A stretch of 64,000 nt of DNA from Butyrivibrio hungatei (lineage in GTDB: Bacteria; Bacillota; Clostridia; Lachnospirales; Lachnospiraceae): NCBI RefSeq assembly GCF_900101605.1, contig NZ_FMUR01000016.1:29754-93753 (forward strand), read 5' to 3'. The translations under genes were made by a program, and so were the position numbers. Below the pieces are notes generated by a model that was given only the letters and a program-made list of their open reading frames with translations, searched no databases and was not told where the DNA came from. Shown here piece by piece: positions 33,850 to 42,223 of the stretch. The stretch's first letter is position 1, and each line of letters starts with the position of its first letter.

Positions 33850-35253
33850 ATGAAGAAAAGAGTACTTGGGTTACTTCTTTCTATGACTATGGTAGCAGGA
33901 ATGCTCACTGCTTGCGGCGGAAATGCAAACACTGCTGCTTCAACCGGAGCATCAGCTGATGGAAACGCAGCAGATGCAACTGCAGCAGATGCACCTGCAG
34001 CTGCTGGAGATGAGGGTAAAGTCCTCAATATTTACTGCTGGAACGAAGAGTTCAAGAGCAGAGTTGCAGATCACTATCCTGGATATACAGAGACAGATGC
34101 TACTTCAGGAAAAATCGGTGATGTTACTGTAAAGTGGAACATCACACCTAACGAGAACAATGCTTATCAGAACAACCTCGATGAGGCACTTCTTAAGCAG
34201 GCTGATGCAGCTGCTGATGATAAGATTGATATTTTCCTTGTAGAGGCTGACTACGCACTTAAATATGTAGATGCTGACGTTTCAATGCCTGTTGCAGATC
34301 TTGGTATCGCAGACGCTGACATTGCTAACCAGTACAAATATACACAGGATGTTATGACAGATTCTAACGGAAAGCTCAAGGGTCTTTCATGGCAGGGCTG
34401 CCCCGGTGTTCTTATTTACAACCGTGCGGCTGCTAAAGAAGTTCTTGGATCAGACGATCCTGCTGAAGTTCAGAAGTCTGTAGCTGATTGGGATACATTC
34501 CTTAAGACAGCTGAGCAGATGAAGGCTAAGGGCTACAGCATGACATCAACAACTAACGATGCTTATCGTGTATTCTCTAACAACGTTTCTTCTAAGTGGG
34601 TACAGGATGGTGTAGTTAAAGTTGATCCCAGCATCATGAAATGGGTTGAGATGACAAAGAAGATGGTTGACGCTAAAGAGGTTGGTTCTACATCAGATCT
34701 TTGGAGCGATGACTGGAGCAAGGGATTCTATCCTGACGGAAAGACATTCTGCTACTTTGGACCCGCTTGGATGATCAACTTCTCAATGGCTGCTGATACA
34801 GAAGGCTCAATCGCTCACGACGGTGGTTGGGGTGCAACAGAGGGCCCTCAGGGATTCTTCTGGGGCGGAACATGGATCTGCGCAGCTCAGGGAACAGACA
34901 ATGCTTCACTTGTTGCAGATATCATGAAGCAGCTCACAACAAACAAGGATATCATGCTTGATATCGTTGCTAAGGACAGTGATTTCGTAAACAACAAGCC
35001 TGCTATGGAAGAAGCAGCAACTAAGGACGAGTATGCATTTGCTCCTCTTGGTGGACAGAACCCTCTTGCAATGTTCTGCAACGGTGCTGAGAAGTGCGAT
35101 CTTTCTAACCAGTGCGAATATGATCAGGGTTGTAACGAAGAGTTCCAGAAAGCTATGAAGAACTACTTCGATGGCAACGCTACTCTCGACCAGGCTCTTG
35201 AAATGTTCAATTCAGCTATCGTTGAGAAGTATCCTGAATTAAAGACTGAGTAA
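33850..35253 (+). CDS. sugar ABC transporter substrate-binding lipoprotein
   Basis: 467 aa. A lipoprotein signal with Cys22 in GMLTACGG is followed by an Ala/Asp-rich linker (residues 25-55) and a cluster B-type (CUT1) solute-binding domain with IYCWNEEFKSR, DIFLVEADYALKYV, GVLIYNRAAAKEVLG, DGKTFCYFGPAWMIN and GGTWICAAQG. GGGAGGT precedes this ATG. It captures the sugar outside the membrane for the two permeases downstream. Given the phosphorylase and LacI neighbours, cellobiose or a cellodextrin is the likely ligand (inference). No ATPase gene is in the operon, so a shared MsmK/UgpC-type ATPase elsewhere is expected. Confidence 0.9.
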   Translation: MKKRVLGLLLSMTMVAGMLTACGGNANTAASTGASADGNAADATAADAPAAAGDEGKVLNIYCWNEEFKSRVADHYPGYTETDATSGKIGDVTVKWNITPNENNAYQNNLDEALLKQADAAADDKIDIFLVEADYALKYVDADVSMPVADLGIADADIANQYKYTQDVMTDSNGKLKGLSWQGCPGVLIYNRAAAKEVLGSDDPAEVQKSVADWDTFLKTAEQMKAKGYSMTSTTNDAYRVFSNNVSSKWVQDGVVKVDPSIMKWVEMTKKMVDAKEVGSTSDLWSDDWSKGFYPDGKTFCYFGPAWMINFSMAADTEGSIAHDGGWGATEGPQGFFWGGTWICAAQGTDNASLVADIMKQLTTNKDIMLDIVAKDSDFVNNKPAMEEAATKDEYAFAPLGGQNPLAMFCNGAEKCDLSNQCEYDQGCNEEFQKAMKNYFDGNATLDQALEMFNSAIVEKYPELKTE

Positions 35254-35285
35254 TCAGTAAGTAATAGGTAGTTTTAGATTTATCA

Positions 35286-35319
35286 TTGTGGAACGCATTG
35301 TTCACAATGCGTTCCACAA
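35286..35319 (+). other. intercistronic 15-bp hairpin between binding-protein and permease genes
   Basis: TTGTGGAACGCATTG pairs perfectly with CAATGCGTTCCACAA around a TTCA loop, without a T run. Such hairpins after a binding-protein gene often protect the upstream mRNA and lower permease expression; that role is inferred. Confidence 0.7.
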
Positions 35320-35344
35320 ATATTTATTCAGAAGGGTAACGGGT

Positions 35345-36253
35345 ATGAAAAAGAAGAGTAAAGTAGTCAGTTATAATAAATGGGGCTACATTTTCCTTAT
35401 TCCGTTCGTGGTAATTTATCTGGTATTTCAGATGATACCGCTTTTTTCAACAATTTATAATTCATTCTTTGAGAATTATCGCTCGGGATTAAAACAGATT
35501 GGTCCGAATTTTGTCGGATTACAAAATTTTGCAACAATAATTACAAACGGAGATCTTCCTACATATTTAAAGAATACTTTGATAATGTGGATTTTGGGAT
35601 TTGTCCCTCAGATCCTTCTCTCACTTTTATTGGGAGCATGGTTTACAGATCCGTCACTGCGTTTGAAGGCACAAGGCTTTTTTAAGACAGTTATTTACCT
35701 TCCCAATTTGATAATGGCTTCTGCATTTGCGATGTTGTTTTTCACATTGTTCTCAAATTCAGGCCCTATCAATTCAATCTTGGTACAAATTGGATTTTTA
35801 AAAGAACCTTATCAGTTTATGTCACATGTATGGTCGGTTCGTGGCTTGGTTGCTTTTATGAACTGCCTTATGTGGTTTGGAAATACGACAATTCTTTTGA
35901 TGGCGGGAATGATGGGGATTGACCCTTCACTTTTCGAAGCAGCACAGGTTGACGGTGCTACAGCCACTCAAATTTTTTATAAAATTACATTGCCTTTGTT
36001 AAAACCGATTCTTATTTATGTTATGATTACATCATTGATCGGTGGACTCCAGATGTTTGACGTACCTCAGATCCTGACAAACGGTACCGGTGATCCTATG
36101 AGATCTTCAATGACCTTGATCATGTATCTTAACAAGCATCTTTTCAGTAAGAACTTTGGTCTTGGTGGAGCTCTTTCGGTATTCATGTTTATTATTACCG
36201 GTATACTTAGCTTGATCGTCTTCAAGTTTACGGCAAGCGAAGATAAGGATTGA
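35345..36253 (+). CDS. sugar ABC transporter permease, MalF/UgpA type
   Basis: 302 aa with about six membrane helices. The EAA loop that docks the ATPase is EAAQVDGATATQIFYKITLPL (about residues 198-218). GYIFLIPFVVIYLVFQMIPL is the first helix, typical of CUT1 permeases. The ATG chosen follows AGAAGGG and avoids the inverted repeat upstream. It forms the membrane channel with the next gene product. Confidence 0.92.
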   Translation: MKKKSKVVSYNKWGYIFLIPFVVIYLVFQMIPLFSTIYNSFFENYRSGLKQIGPNFVGLQNFATIITNGDLPTYLKNTLIMWILGFVPQILLSLLLGAWFTDPSLRLKAQGFFKTVIYLPNLIMASAFAMLFFTLFSNSGPINSILVQIGFLKEPYQFMSHVWSVRGLVAFMNCLMWFGNTTILLMAGMMGIDPSLFEAAQVDGATATQIFYKITLPLLKPILIYVMITSLIGGLQMFDVPQILTNGTGDPMRSSMTLIMYLNKHLFSKNFGLGGALSVFMFIITGILSLIVFKFTASEDKD

Positions 36254-36268
36254 TTTGGAGGCTTAACA

Positions 36269-37144
36269 ATGGAAGAAAAGAGAATTGCGATGGCCGGACA
36301 GAGTGATACCGGAGCATCGGTTCACGCCAGACGCGTGATAGCGTATATTGTACTTATATTGATAACATTTATCTGCCTTTTCTGGTTCTATGTTTTGTTT
36401 ATAAATTCAACCAGATCAAATGCAGAACTTACAAAAGGATTCAGACCATATCCGAGTACATTTCTCGTAACAAACTGGGATAATCTGGTTCATGGAACTT
36501 TGCCGATATTTAATGGCTTGATTAATTCGCTTATTGTTGCTACACTAACAGCGGTGTTTGCTACATATTTTTCAACGATGACAGCGTATGCAATACACGC
36601 TTATGACTTTAAGCTTAAGAAGTTCATTTTTACATTTATTTTGATGGTTATGATGATCCCTACTCAGGTAACTGCGCTTGGTTTCTTGCAGCTTATCGGA
36701 AAGATGGGATTGGATGATAAGTTTACACCACTTATTGTTCCTGCTATTGCTTCACCTGCTGTATTTTTCTTTATGAAGCAGTACATGGATTCTACACTTC
36801 CTCTTTCACTTGTGGAAGCTGCCAGAATCGACGGATCTACAGAGTGGGGCACATTCAACAAGATTGTAGTACCGCTTATGAAACCTGCTGTTGCTGTTCA
36901 GGCAATCTTCAGTTTCGTAACAAGCTGGAATAACTACTTTACTCCTGCACTTGTGCTTCACACAGACACAAAGAAGACACTTCCTATACTTATAGCTCAG
37001 CTCAGAAGTGCAGACTGGCTTAAGTTTGACATGGGACAGGTATATGTAATGATTTCATTCTCTATCTTCCCTGTTATAGTTGTTTATCTTTTATTATCCA
37101 GACACATTGTCGGCGGTGTTACGCTCGGTGGTGTAAAGGGATAA
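36269..37144 (+). CDS. sugar ABC transporter permease, MalG/UgpE type
   Basis: 291 aa, about six helices. The EAA motif is EAARIDGSTEWGTFNKIVVP (about residues 181-200). The C-terminus HIVGGVTLGGVKG matches the MalG-like family end, IVGGLTAGAVKG in many members. SD TTGGAGG precedes the ATG, 15 bp after the first permease. It is the last gene of the cellobiose-type import operon; a hairpin follows about 80 bp later. Confidence 0.93.
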   Translation: MEEKRIAMAGQSDTGASVHARRVIAYIVLILITFICLFWFYVLFINSTRSNAELTKGFRPYPSTFLVTNWDNLVHGTLPIFNGLINSLIVATLTAVFATYFSTMTAYAIHAYDFKLKKFIFTFILMVMMIPTQVTALGFLQLIGKMGLDDKFTPLIVPAIASPAVFFFMKQYMDSTLPLSLVEAARIDGSTEWGTFNKIVVPLMKPAVAVQAIFSFVTSWNNYFTPALVLHTDTKKTLPILIAQLRSADWLKFDMGQVYVMISFSIFPVIVVYLLLSRHIVGGVTLGGVKG

Positions 37145-37222
37145 TCTGACTTAGTTATTTACTACTCTTCATCTTGCTTGTCCGCGAGGTGAAGATACTC
37201 TTTCCTTTTATAAGCGTTATGG

Positions 37223-37253
37223 AAGGCCATGGTATTCCCCATACCATGGCCTT
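37223..37253 (+). terminator. terminator-like hairpin, copy 1
   Basis: AAGGCCATGGTAT and ATACCATGGCCTT form a 13-bp stem with a TCCCC loop; the T run is short. The same hairpin with its TAAGCGTTATG flank recurs at 39.6 kb, as part of a local duplication. Confidence 0.7.
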
Positions 37254-37350
37254 TCGCATGCGCAAAAAACAATTTGAAAAAACTTTCCACATCCATCTGA
37301 ATGTTGTTTGGGGAGCTTTTTTGCAATTTATTCCCAAATGCCCTAAACTA

Positions 37351-37480
37351 CTGATGAAATGGGCATGGTACCACAATGGAAACACGATTTTTCGAAGTGG
37401 AACTTGAAGATTTCATAGAGATAACTGATACTGAAAATACGCTTGCAGGTGAATTTTTGAAAGGAGTTTGGCAGATATAT
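37351..37480 (+). other. conserved leader segment with acidic mini-ORF, copy 1
   Basis: About 115 bp match the segment at 39707-39822 at roughly 90% identity. It encodes METRFFEVELEDF and then TENTLAGE in frame with the HTH gene. Copy 2 has one more A in GGTGAAATTTTTG; with that base, this copy's frame would stop at a TGA overlapping the HTH start (ATGGTTGA), as a coupled leader ORF would. No good RBS is seen for the mini-ORF. Confidence 0.45.
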
Positions 37481-38518
37481 ATGGTTGAATTTGGCGAGCA
37501 GCTTAGAAAAGCACGTGAAGAGAAAGGTATGACACAGCAGACTCTTGCGGAAAAATTATTTGTAACAAGACCGACTGTATCAAGATGGGAGTGCGGTGAA
37601 AGATTCCCCGATCTTCTTACAACAAAGAAAATAGCTGAAATTCTTGGTGTGAGCCTGGACAACCTATTATCTGGTAAAGATATTTCTGTTGAAGTTGAAA
37701 GAAACCCTGTAGTTGAAAACAAAACAGCACATAATATAATAATTGCGCTGTATGCATTTGTTATATTCTCTTGCTTGATAGCAATTGTCAGTCACATTTC
37801 CAATTATTTTTTGATTTACACCAAAGCAGTCGGTTTTGGGGGACCTGTAGGAGCAGAAGCAGAGCTGATCGGATATGTCAGTGTTGCAATGATGAATTTT
37901 GGAACAAAGCAGATAATACCGATGATCAAAGTTGTTATGCAGATAGTTGTTTTTGCTTTTGGCCTTGATAAAGCAATAAAAGGAAAACTTTCTCCCAAGA
38001 TGACGGGAGGAATAATAGTTCTGTACCTTGCGTTGACAAGTCTTATAAATTTTGCGCAGGTGCTGGCTACGTGGATAATAGAGGGCATCTTAACAGGGTA
38101 TGCTGTTGCTGAAATGCGTTATATTATCGCTGATTTTTTCATCTTTCTTATTCCGACAATCAGTGGGGCAGTTTTGACATATTTCCTATTTATTAGGGGA
38201 AGTAATAAAAAAATTGTTCCTACAATGATCGTGTTTGTTTCGTTACTGGAAGTGATATTGAATCTGAGCTATACATTATACTGGATTAAATATGCTATAG
38301 AAGAAACAAATAGTTACTACATTGAGGATCGTGTCGTCAGCAATATTGATTTTGGTCTTAGGACTGGTTTTACGATGAATAATATACTGATGCTGCTTAT
38401 TGATGTAGCTGTTTACGGATTGATAGTTTTTCAGACTGTGGCACTGTGGAAAAAGAGAAAAAAGCTGGAATCTGTTATCAACTCAGAGGGTGAAATAAAT
38501 AAAATGGTCACTGAATAG
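37481..38518 (+). CDS. membrane-bound Cro/CI-type HTH regulator
   Basis: 345 aa from this start. Residues 4-63 are an HTH_3 DNA-binding domain (FGEQLRKAREEKGMTQQTLA, VTRPTVSRWECG). From about residue 88 on there are five to six hydrophobic helices, ending in a basic WKKRKK tail, so it is a DNA-binding domain tethered to the membrane, with no known sensor fold. The frame is open 35 codons further upstream through the conserved leader segment; I start at the Met that begins the HTH domain, although the AAAGGAG site lies rather far (14 bases). It is followed by a lipoprotein gene whose homologue in copy 2 is full length. Confidence 0.82.
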   Translation: MVEFGEQLRKAREEKGMTQQTLAEKLFVTRPTVSRWECGERFPDLLTTKKIAEILGVSLDNLLSGKDISVEVERNPVVENKTAHNIIIALYAFVIFSCLIAIVSHISNYFLIYTKAVGFGGPVGAEAELIGYVSVAMMNFGTKQIIPMIKVVMQIVVFAFGLDKAIKGKLSPKMTGGIIVLYLALTSLINFAQVLATWIIEGILTGYAVAEMRYIIADFFIFLIPTISGAVLTYFLFIRGSNKKIVPTMIVFVSLLEVILNLSYTLYWIKYAIEETNSYYIEDRVVSNIDFGLRTGFTMNNILMLLIDVAVYGLIVFQTVALWKKRKKLESVINSEGEINKMVTE

Positions 38519-38535
38519 AAATATGAAATTTTCGT

Positions 38536-39561
38536 ATGATTAAAAGTATAAGTATTAAAAAGGTTACAGTAAGTATTCTTGCAATGGCGGTTCTGTTATC
38601 AATTGTTACAGGATGCGGCAAGAAAGAAATCGGTGTGGATGCAAAATCCATTAGTCAGATTAAAGACAAAGATCATTTTTTTAAGGAGGAGGAAATTAAA
38701 GGAGTTATTGAAGAAGGTTCGGAAGATGTCTATCTTGATTATGTAGGAGGCAAGATAAAGTGTGTTTATTTGGATCAAGCCGGAAAGTATAAGTTTGTAT
38801 CTGCAAATACCGATGGAACAATCGATAAGTCATATGAAATTCCGGTTTCTACAAATGATAAACATGCCTTTTTTGAAATGGATGAATCCGAAAATCTGTA
38901 CATGCAATATTCTGATTTTGAGAGTGAGGAAAGCAGTCGGAAAACAGGCTATTATCTTGTTAAATTTGACAATACCGGAAAAGAAGTCGGAAGGGAAAAT
39001 TTATTGTCAGACACTCCCGAGAAGAGTTTGTTTTCGGTAGAAGGTGTTGTATGGACTAAGGATAACGGGCTTATTGTAAGTTCGTCAAGAGGAATTGAAA
39101 AATATAGTGAACAGGACGGATTTACTTGTATCATAGAACCAAAATTTCTGTATTCTTTCAGTCACGGAGGAGAACTTATTAAAGGTAGCGATGATCGGCT
39201 GTACATAAAAGGAAATAACAATGACAAGGACCGACTGTGGAAAGTTGATCTTGCGAATGGAAAAATAGGGGAGCCAAGCAAATGCTTTCGTGAAAATACT
39301 GCAGGCAAACTTTTATTTTTTTCAAGAGGAGAAGGGAATGATCTGTATGCAGCATTTGGCGACTACATCTATGGATATGACAGCAAGGAAGATGCGATTA
39401 CTGAAATTGCAAATCTTCGGGATTCTGATATTGGTTTTGGCGAAGGTATTGGTCGATTTACAGCAATAAATGAAGGCGAATTTTGGGCGACTATTTATAA
39501 AGACAACGGTGAAATATATTTATCCAAGCTAACCAAAGTTAATCCTGAAGATATAAAATAA
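38536..39561 (+). CDS. lipoprotein, truncated copy (N-terminal sensor-like domain only)
   Basis: 341 aa. A lipobox with Cys27 in IVTGCGKK is followed by a domain with repeated strand-rich motifs (VYLDYVGGKIKCVYLD, NLYMQYSD, GLIVSSSRGIEKYS, YIYGYDSKED), beta-propeller-like. It is about 80% identical to the first half of the lipoprotein at 39.9 kb. The reading frame ends where copy 2 has GAA and this copy has TAA, after EDIK; homology goes on for about 40 bases beyond and then passes into the second terminator copy. So the solute-binding half is lost. It could still be expressed as a stand-alone sensor; otherwise it is a decaying duplicate. Confidence 0.8.
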   Translation: MIKSISIKKVTVSILAMAVLLSIVTGCGKKEIGVDAKSISQIKDKDHFFKEEEIKGVIEEGSEDVYLDYVGGKIKCVYLDQAGKYKFVSANTDGTIDKSYEIPVSTNDKHAFFEMDESENLYMQYSDFESEESSRKTGYYLVKFDNTGKEVGRENLLSDTPEKSLFSVEGVVWTKDNGLIVSSSRGIEKYSEQDGFTCIIEPKFLYSFSHGGELIKGSDDRLYIKGNNNDKDRLWKVDLANGKIGEPSKCFRENTAGKLLFFSRGEGNDLYAAFGDYIYGYDSKEDAITEIANLRDSDIGFGEGIGRFTAINEGEFWATIYKDNGEIYLSKLTKVNPEDIK

Positions 39562-39604
39562 AAGACAACTCAAGAGCAGGAGTTTATATTAAATAAGCGT
39601 TATG

Positions 39605-39640
39605 AAAGGTCATGGTATTCTCTTTATACCATGGCCTTTT
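39605..39640 (+). terminator. terminator-like hairpin, copy 2
   Basis: AAAGGTCATGGTAT and ATACCATGGCCTTT form the stem, followed by TTTTCT. Together with its left flank it duplicates the hairpin at 37.2 kb. Confidence 0.75.
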
Positions 39641-39706
39641 CTATTAGGAAGTTTTTTCTATGATATAAAAAAGGCTCCGCAGAGATGCGCAAAATAACTT
39701 AAAACA

Positions 39707-39885
39707 CTGATGAAATGGGCATGTTACCACAATGGAAACACGATTGCTCGAAGTGGAACTTGAAGATTTCACAGAGATAACTAATACTGAAAATACACTT
39801 GCAGGTGAAATTTTTGAAAGGAGTGAGTTTTGATAACTTATTATCGGGAAAAGTAAAAGTGTTAAAGACACGAGCACTGAATAGA
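39707..39885 (+). pseudogene. remnant of a second membrane HTH regulator gene
   Basis: The segment starts as in copy 1 (ATGAAATGGGCATG, then the mini-ORF METRLLEVELEDF ending TGA after 33 codons). It jumps from GAAAGGAGTGAG directly to the codons for SFDNLLSGK, which match VSLDNLLSGK at the end of the copy-1 HTH domain. It then jumps to the gene's last codons (CACTGAATAGAAATATGA). At least two internal deletions removed the HTH and all membrane helices. Confidence 0.7.
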
Positions 39886-39888
39886 AAT

Positions 39889-42156
39889 ATGAAAAAACGT
39901 ATGGGAAAAAGTATATTTTTAAAGAAGGTTACAGTAAGTGTTCTTACAATGGCGGTTCTGGTATCAAGTGTTACGGGATGCGGTAAGAAAGAGAGCAGTG
40001 CGGATGTGAAATCCGTAAATCAGATTAAAGAAATTGATAAAGATCATTTTTTTAAAGAGGAGGAAATTAAAGGGGTTATTGAAGAAGGTTCAGAAGATGT
40101 TTATCTTGATTATGTAGGAGGCAAGATAAAGTGTGTCTATTTAGATCAAGCCGGAAAGTATAAGTTTGTGTCGGCAAATACCGATGGAACAGTCGATAAG
40201 TCATATGAAATTCCGGTTTCTACAAATGATAAACATGCCTTTTTTGAAATGGATGAATCCGAAAATCTGTACATGCAATATTCTGATTATGAGAGTGATG
40301 AAAGCGATCAGAAAACAGGCTATTATCTTGTTAAATTTGACAATACCGGAAAAGAAGCGGGAAGGGAAGATTTATTGTCAGACGCTCCTGCGAATAGTAT
40401 GTTTTCAATAGAAGGTGTTGCATGGACTAAGGATAACGGGCTTATTATAAGTTCTTCAAGAGGAGTTGAAAAATATAGCGAACAGGACGGATTAACTTGC
40501 ATCATCGACCCCAAATTACTGCATTCTTTTAAAAATGGAGGCAGACTTATTAAAGGAAGCGATGAACAGCTGTATATACATAGCTATAATCTTGACGATA
40601 GCCGGTTATGGAAAGTTGATCTTGCGAATGGAAAAATAGGAGAACCAAGCAAATGTTTTGGTGAAACTAATGCTGACAAAGGGTTATCTTTTTCAAGAGG
40701 AGAAGGTTATGGTCTGTATGCAGCACTTGGTAACTATATCTATGGATATGACAGTAAGGAAGATAAGATTACTGAGATTGCAAATCTTCGGGATTCTGAT
40801 ATTGGTTTTGAGGAAGGTATTAATCGATTTATAGCAGTAAATGAAGGCGAGTTTTGGGCGACTTTTTGTAAAGACAACGGTGGAGTATATTTATCCAAGC
40901 TTACCAAAGTTAATCCTGAAGATATAAAAGAAAAGACAACGGTTACTCTCGGAGGAGCTTATATAAATAGTGATATTATAAATGAAGTACATAAATTCAA
41001 CAAAACGAATGATGAGTATAGAATACAGGTTATAGATTATGCAGAGGATTGTCTTTCTGACGATGAAGCAGACCGGAGCGTAGAAAAGTTTAACCTTGAT
41101 ATTTTATCGGGAAAGGCCCCCGATATTTTGGCGGTAAGCGCGGATAGTTCGGATATATCCGGTTATATAGATAAGGGAGTCTTGATGGATTTGGGGCCTC
41201 TTTTTGATAAGGGAGGAACTCTTGAAAATATAGAATTTTTACCGAATGTTTTTGAGATGATGCATACAAAAGATAAGATTTACACTGTATTTTCCAGATT
41301 TACTGTTAATACATTGGCAATGAGAAAACGATTTGCGGAAGGCAGAACAAGTCTTTCGATAAGTGATTGTGAAGAAATCATAGATAAGACGGGTGTTGGC
41401 TATAAAGCTGCATTTGGCAGTGACAGCTATAAGGAAGGTATTATTTATTGCGGGGGGGATTTCGATAAGTATTTGGATCCGGAGAACGGAAAGTGCAGTT
41501 TTACAGACTCTGATTTTATAGAACTACTTACTTTTGCCGATAAGTTCCCGGAACAATCTGAGTACGACTATGGAATGTTTGATGAAGATAGGGGATATTT
41601 GGAGGATAAAGCAATCTTCAGGTATAGTCCTTTATCAAATTTCAGAGATTATGCAATGCTTAAATATGGAGTATTTCAAGATGATATTTCGCTTGTGGGA
41701 TGTATTAACAGCAACAGCGAGAATTCTGCTAAAATATGCCCTCTTGCTGAAGTTGGCATAAATAGTAAGACCAAATATAAAGATGCTGCAGTTCAATTTA
41801 TAAAGAGTATGTTTGAAAATTACGATCCTTCAAATATTTACAGTTCTTTTCCTTCGGATAAAGCATCATTTGAAGCTGCAAAAAAAGCAGCGACACAGGA
41901 AAGAGGAGAAGACGATTATTTTAGTTTGGGATATGACAGAATAAAGGCAACTCCTTTGACTGAAGCTGAGGTACAGGAACTGAGTAATTATATTCTTTCA
42001 ATAAAAAATCATGATGATAATTTCGGCTTTTACACTGAGATCAATAGAATTATCATGGAAGAGGTACCGGCTTTTTTTGGCGGACAGAAGACCGCGGAAG
42101 AGGTGGCAGATACTATTCAGAACAGAGCAACAACATACATGAATGAAAATAAATAA
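39889..42156 (+). CDS. two-domain lipoprotein: sensor-like N-terminal domain plus solute-binding-protein domain
   Basis: 755 aa from the ATG that aligns with the family start; the frame runs in from the regulator remnant, so the true start is uncertain. Lipobox VTGC with Cys31. Residues 32-365 match the truncated copy. From about 366 (TTVTLGGAYINSDIINEVHK) there is an extracellular solute-binding fold with DILSGKAPDILAVSADSSD, GVLMDLGPLFDKGG, DKIYTVFSRFTVNTLAM and DAAVQFIKSMF, all at positions expected for ABC binding proteins. No permease is adjacent, so a sensing role is as likely as transport. It ends at a strong hairpin. Confidence 0.82.
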   Translation: MKKRMGKSIFLKKVTVSVLTMAVLVSSVTGCGKKESSADVKSVNQIKEIDKDHFFKEEEIKGVIEEGSEDVYLDYVGGKIKCVYLDQAGKYKFVSANTDGTVDKSYEIPVSTNDKHAFFEMDESENLYMQYSDYESDESDQKTGYYLVKFDNTGKEAGREDLLSDAPANSMFSIEGVAWTKDNGLIISSSRGVEKYSEQDGLTCIIDPKLLHSFKNGGRLIKGSDEQLYIHSYNLDDSRLWKVDLANGKIGEPSKCFGETNADKGLSFSRGEGYGLYAALGNYIYGYDSKEDKITEIANLRDSDIGFEEGINRFIAVNEGEFWATFCKDNGGVYLSKLTKVNPEDIKEKTTVTLGGAYINSDIINEVHKFNKTNDEYRIQVIDYAEDCLSDDEADRSVEKFNLDILSGKAPDILAVSADSSDISGYIDKGVLMDLGPLFDKGGTLENIEFLPNVFEMMHTKDKIYTVFSRFTVNTLAMRKRFAEGRTSLSISDCEEIIDKTGVGYKAAFGSDSYKEGIIYCGGDFDKYLDPENGKCSFTDSDFIELLTFADKFPEQSEYDYGMFDEDRGYLEDKAIFRYSPLSNFRDYAMLKYGVFQDDISLVGCINSNSENSAKICPLAEVGINSKTKYKDAAVQFIKSMFENYDPSNIYSSFPSDKASFEAAKKAATQERGEDDYFSLGYDRIKATPLTEAEVQELSNYILSIKNHDDNFGFYTEINRIIMEEVPAFFGGQKTAEEVADTIQNRATTYMNENK

Positions 42157-42157
42157 T

Positions 42158-42198
42158 AAAACACCATCCGGGGCTTTTGTGAATCCGGATGGTGTTTT
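42158..42198. terminator. bidirectional terminator between lipoprotein and prenyltransferase genes
   Basis: AAAACACCATCCGG and CCGGATGGTGTTTT form a perfect 14-bp stem with a 13-base loop; A and T runs make it active on both strands. Confidence 0.9.
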
Positions 42199-42223
42199 GC
42201 TTTTTATATTCCGCGCAAGTATG

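Noticed and set aside
39732..39833. Functional small gene (33 codons) in copy 2
   Set aside because: Open frame and conserved with copy 1, but there is no RBS and the regulator it would couple to is gone; kept only as a leader-segment observation.
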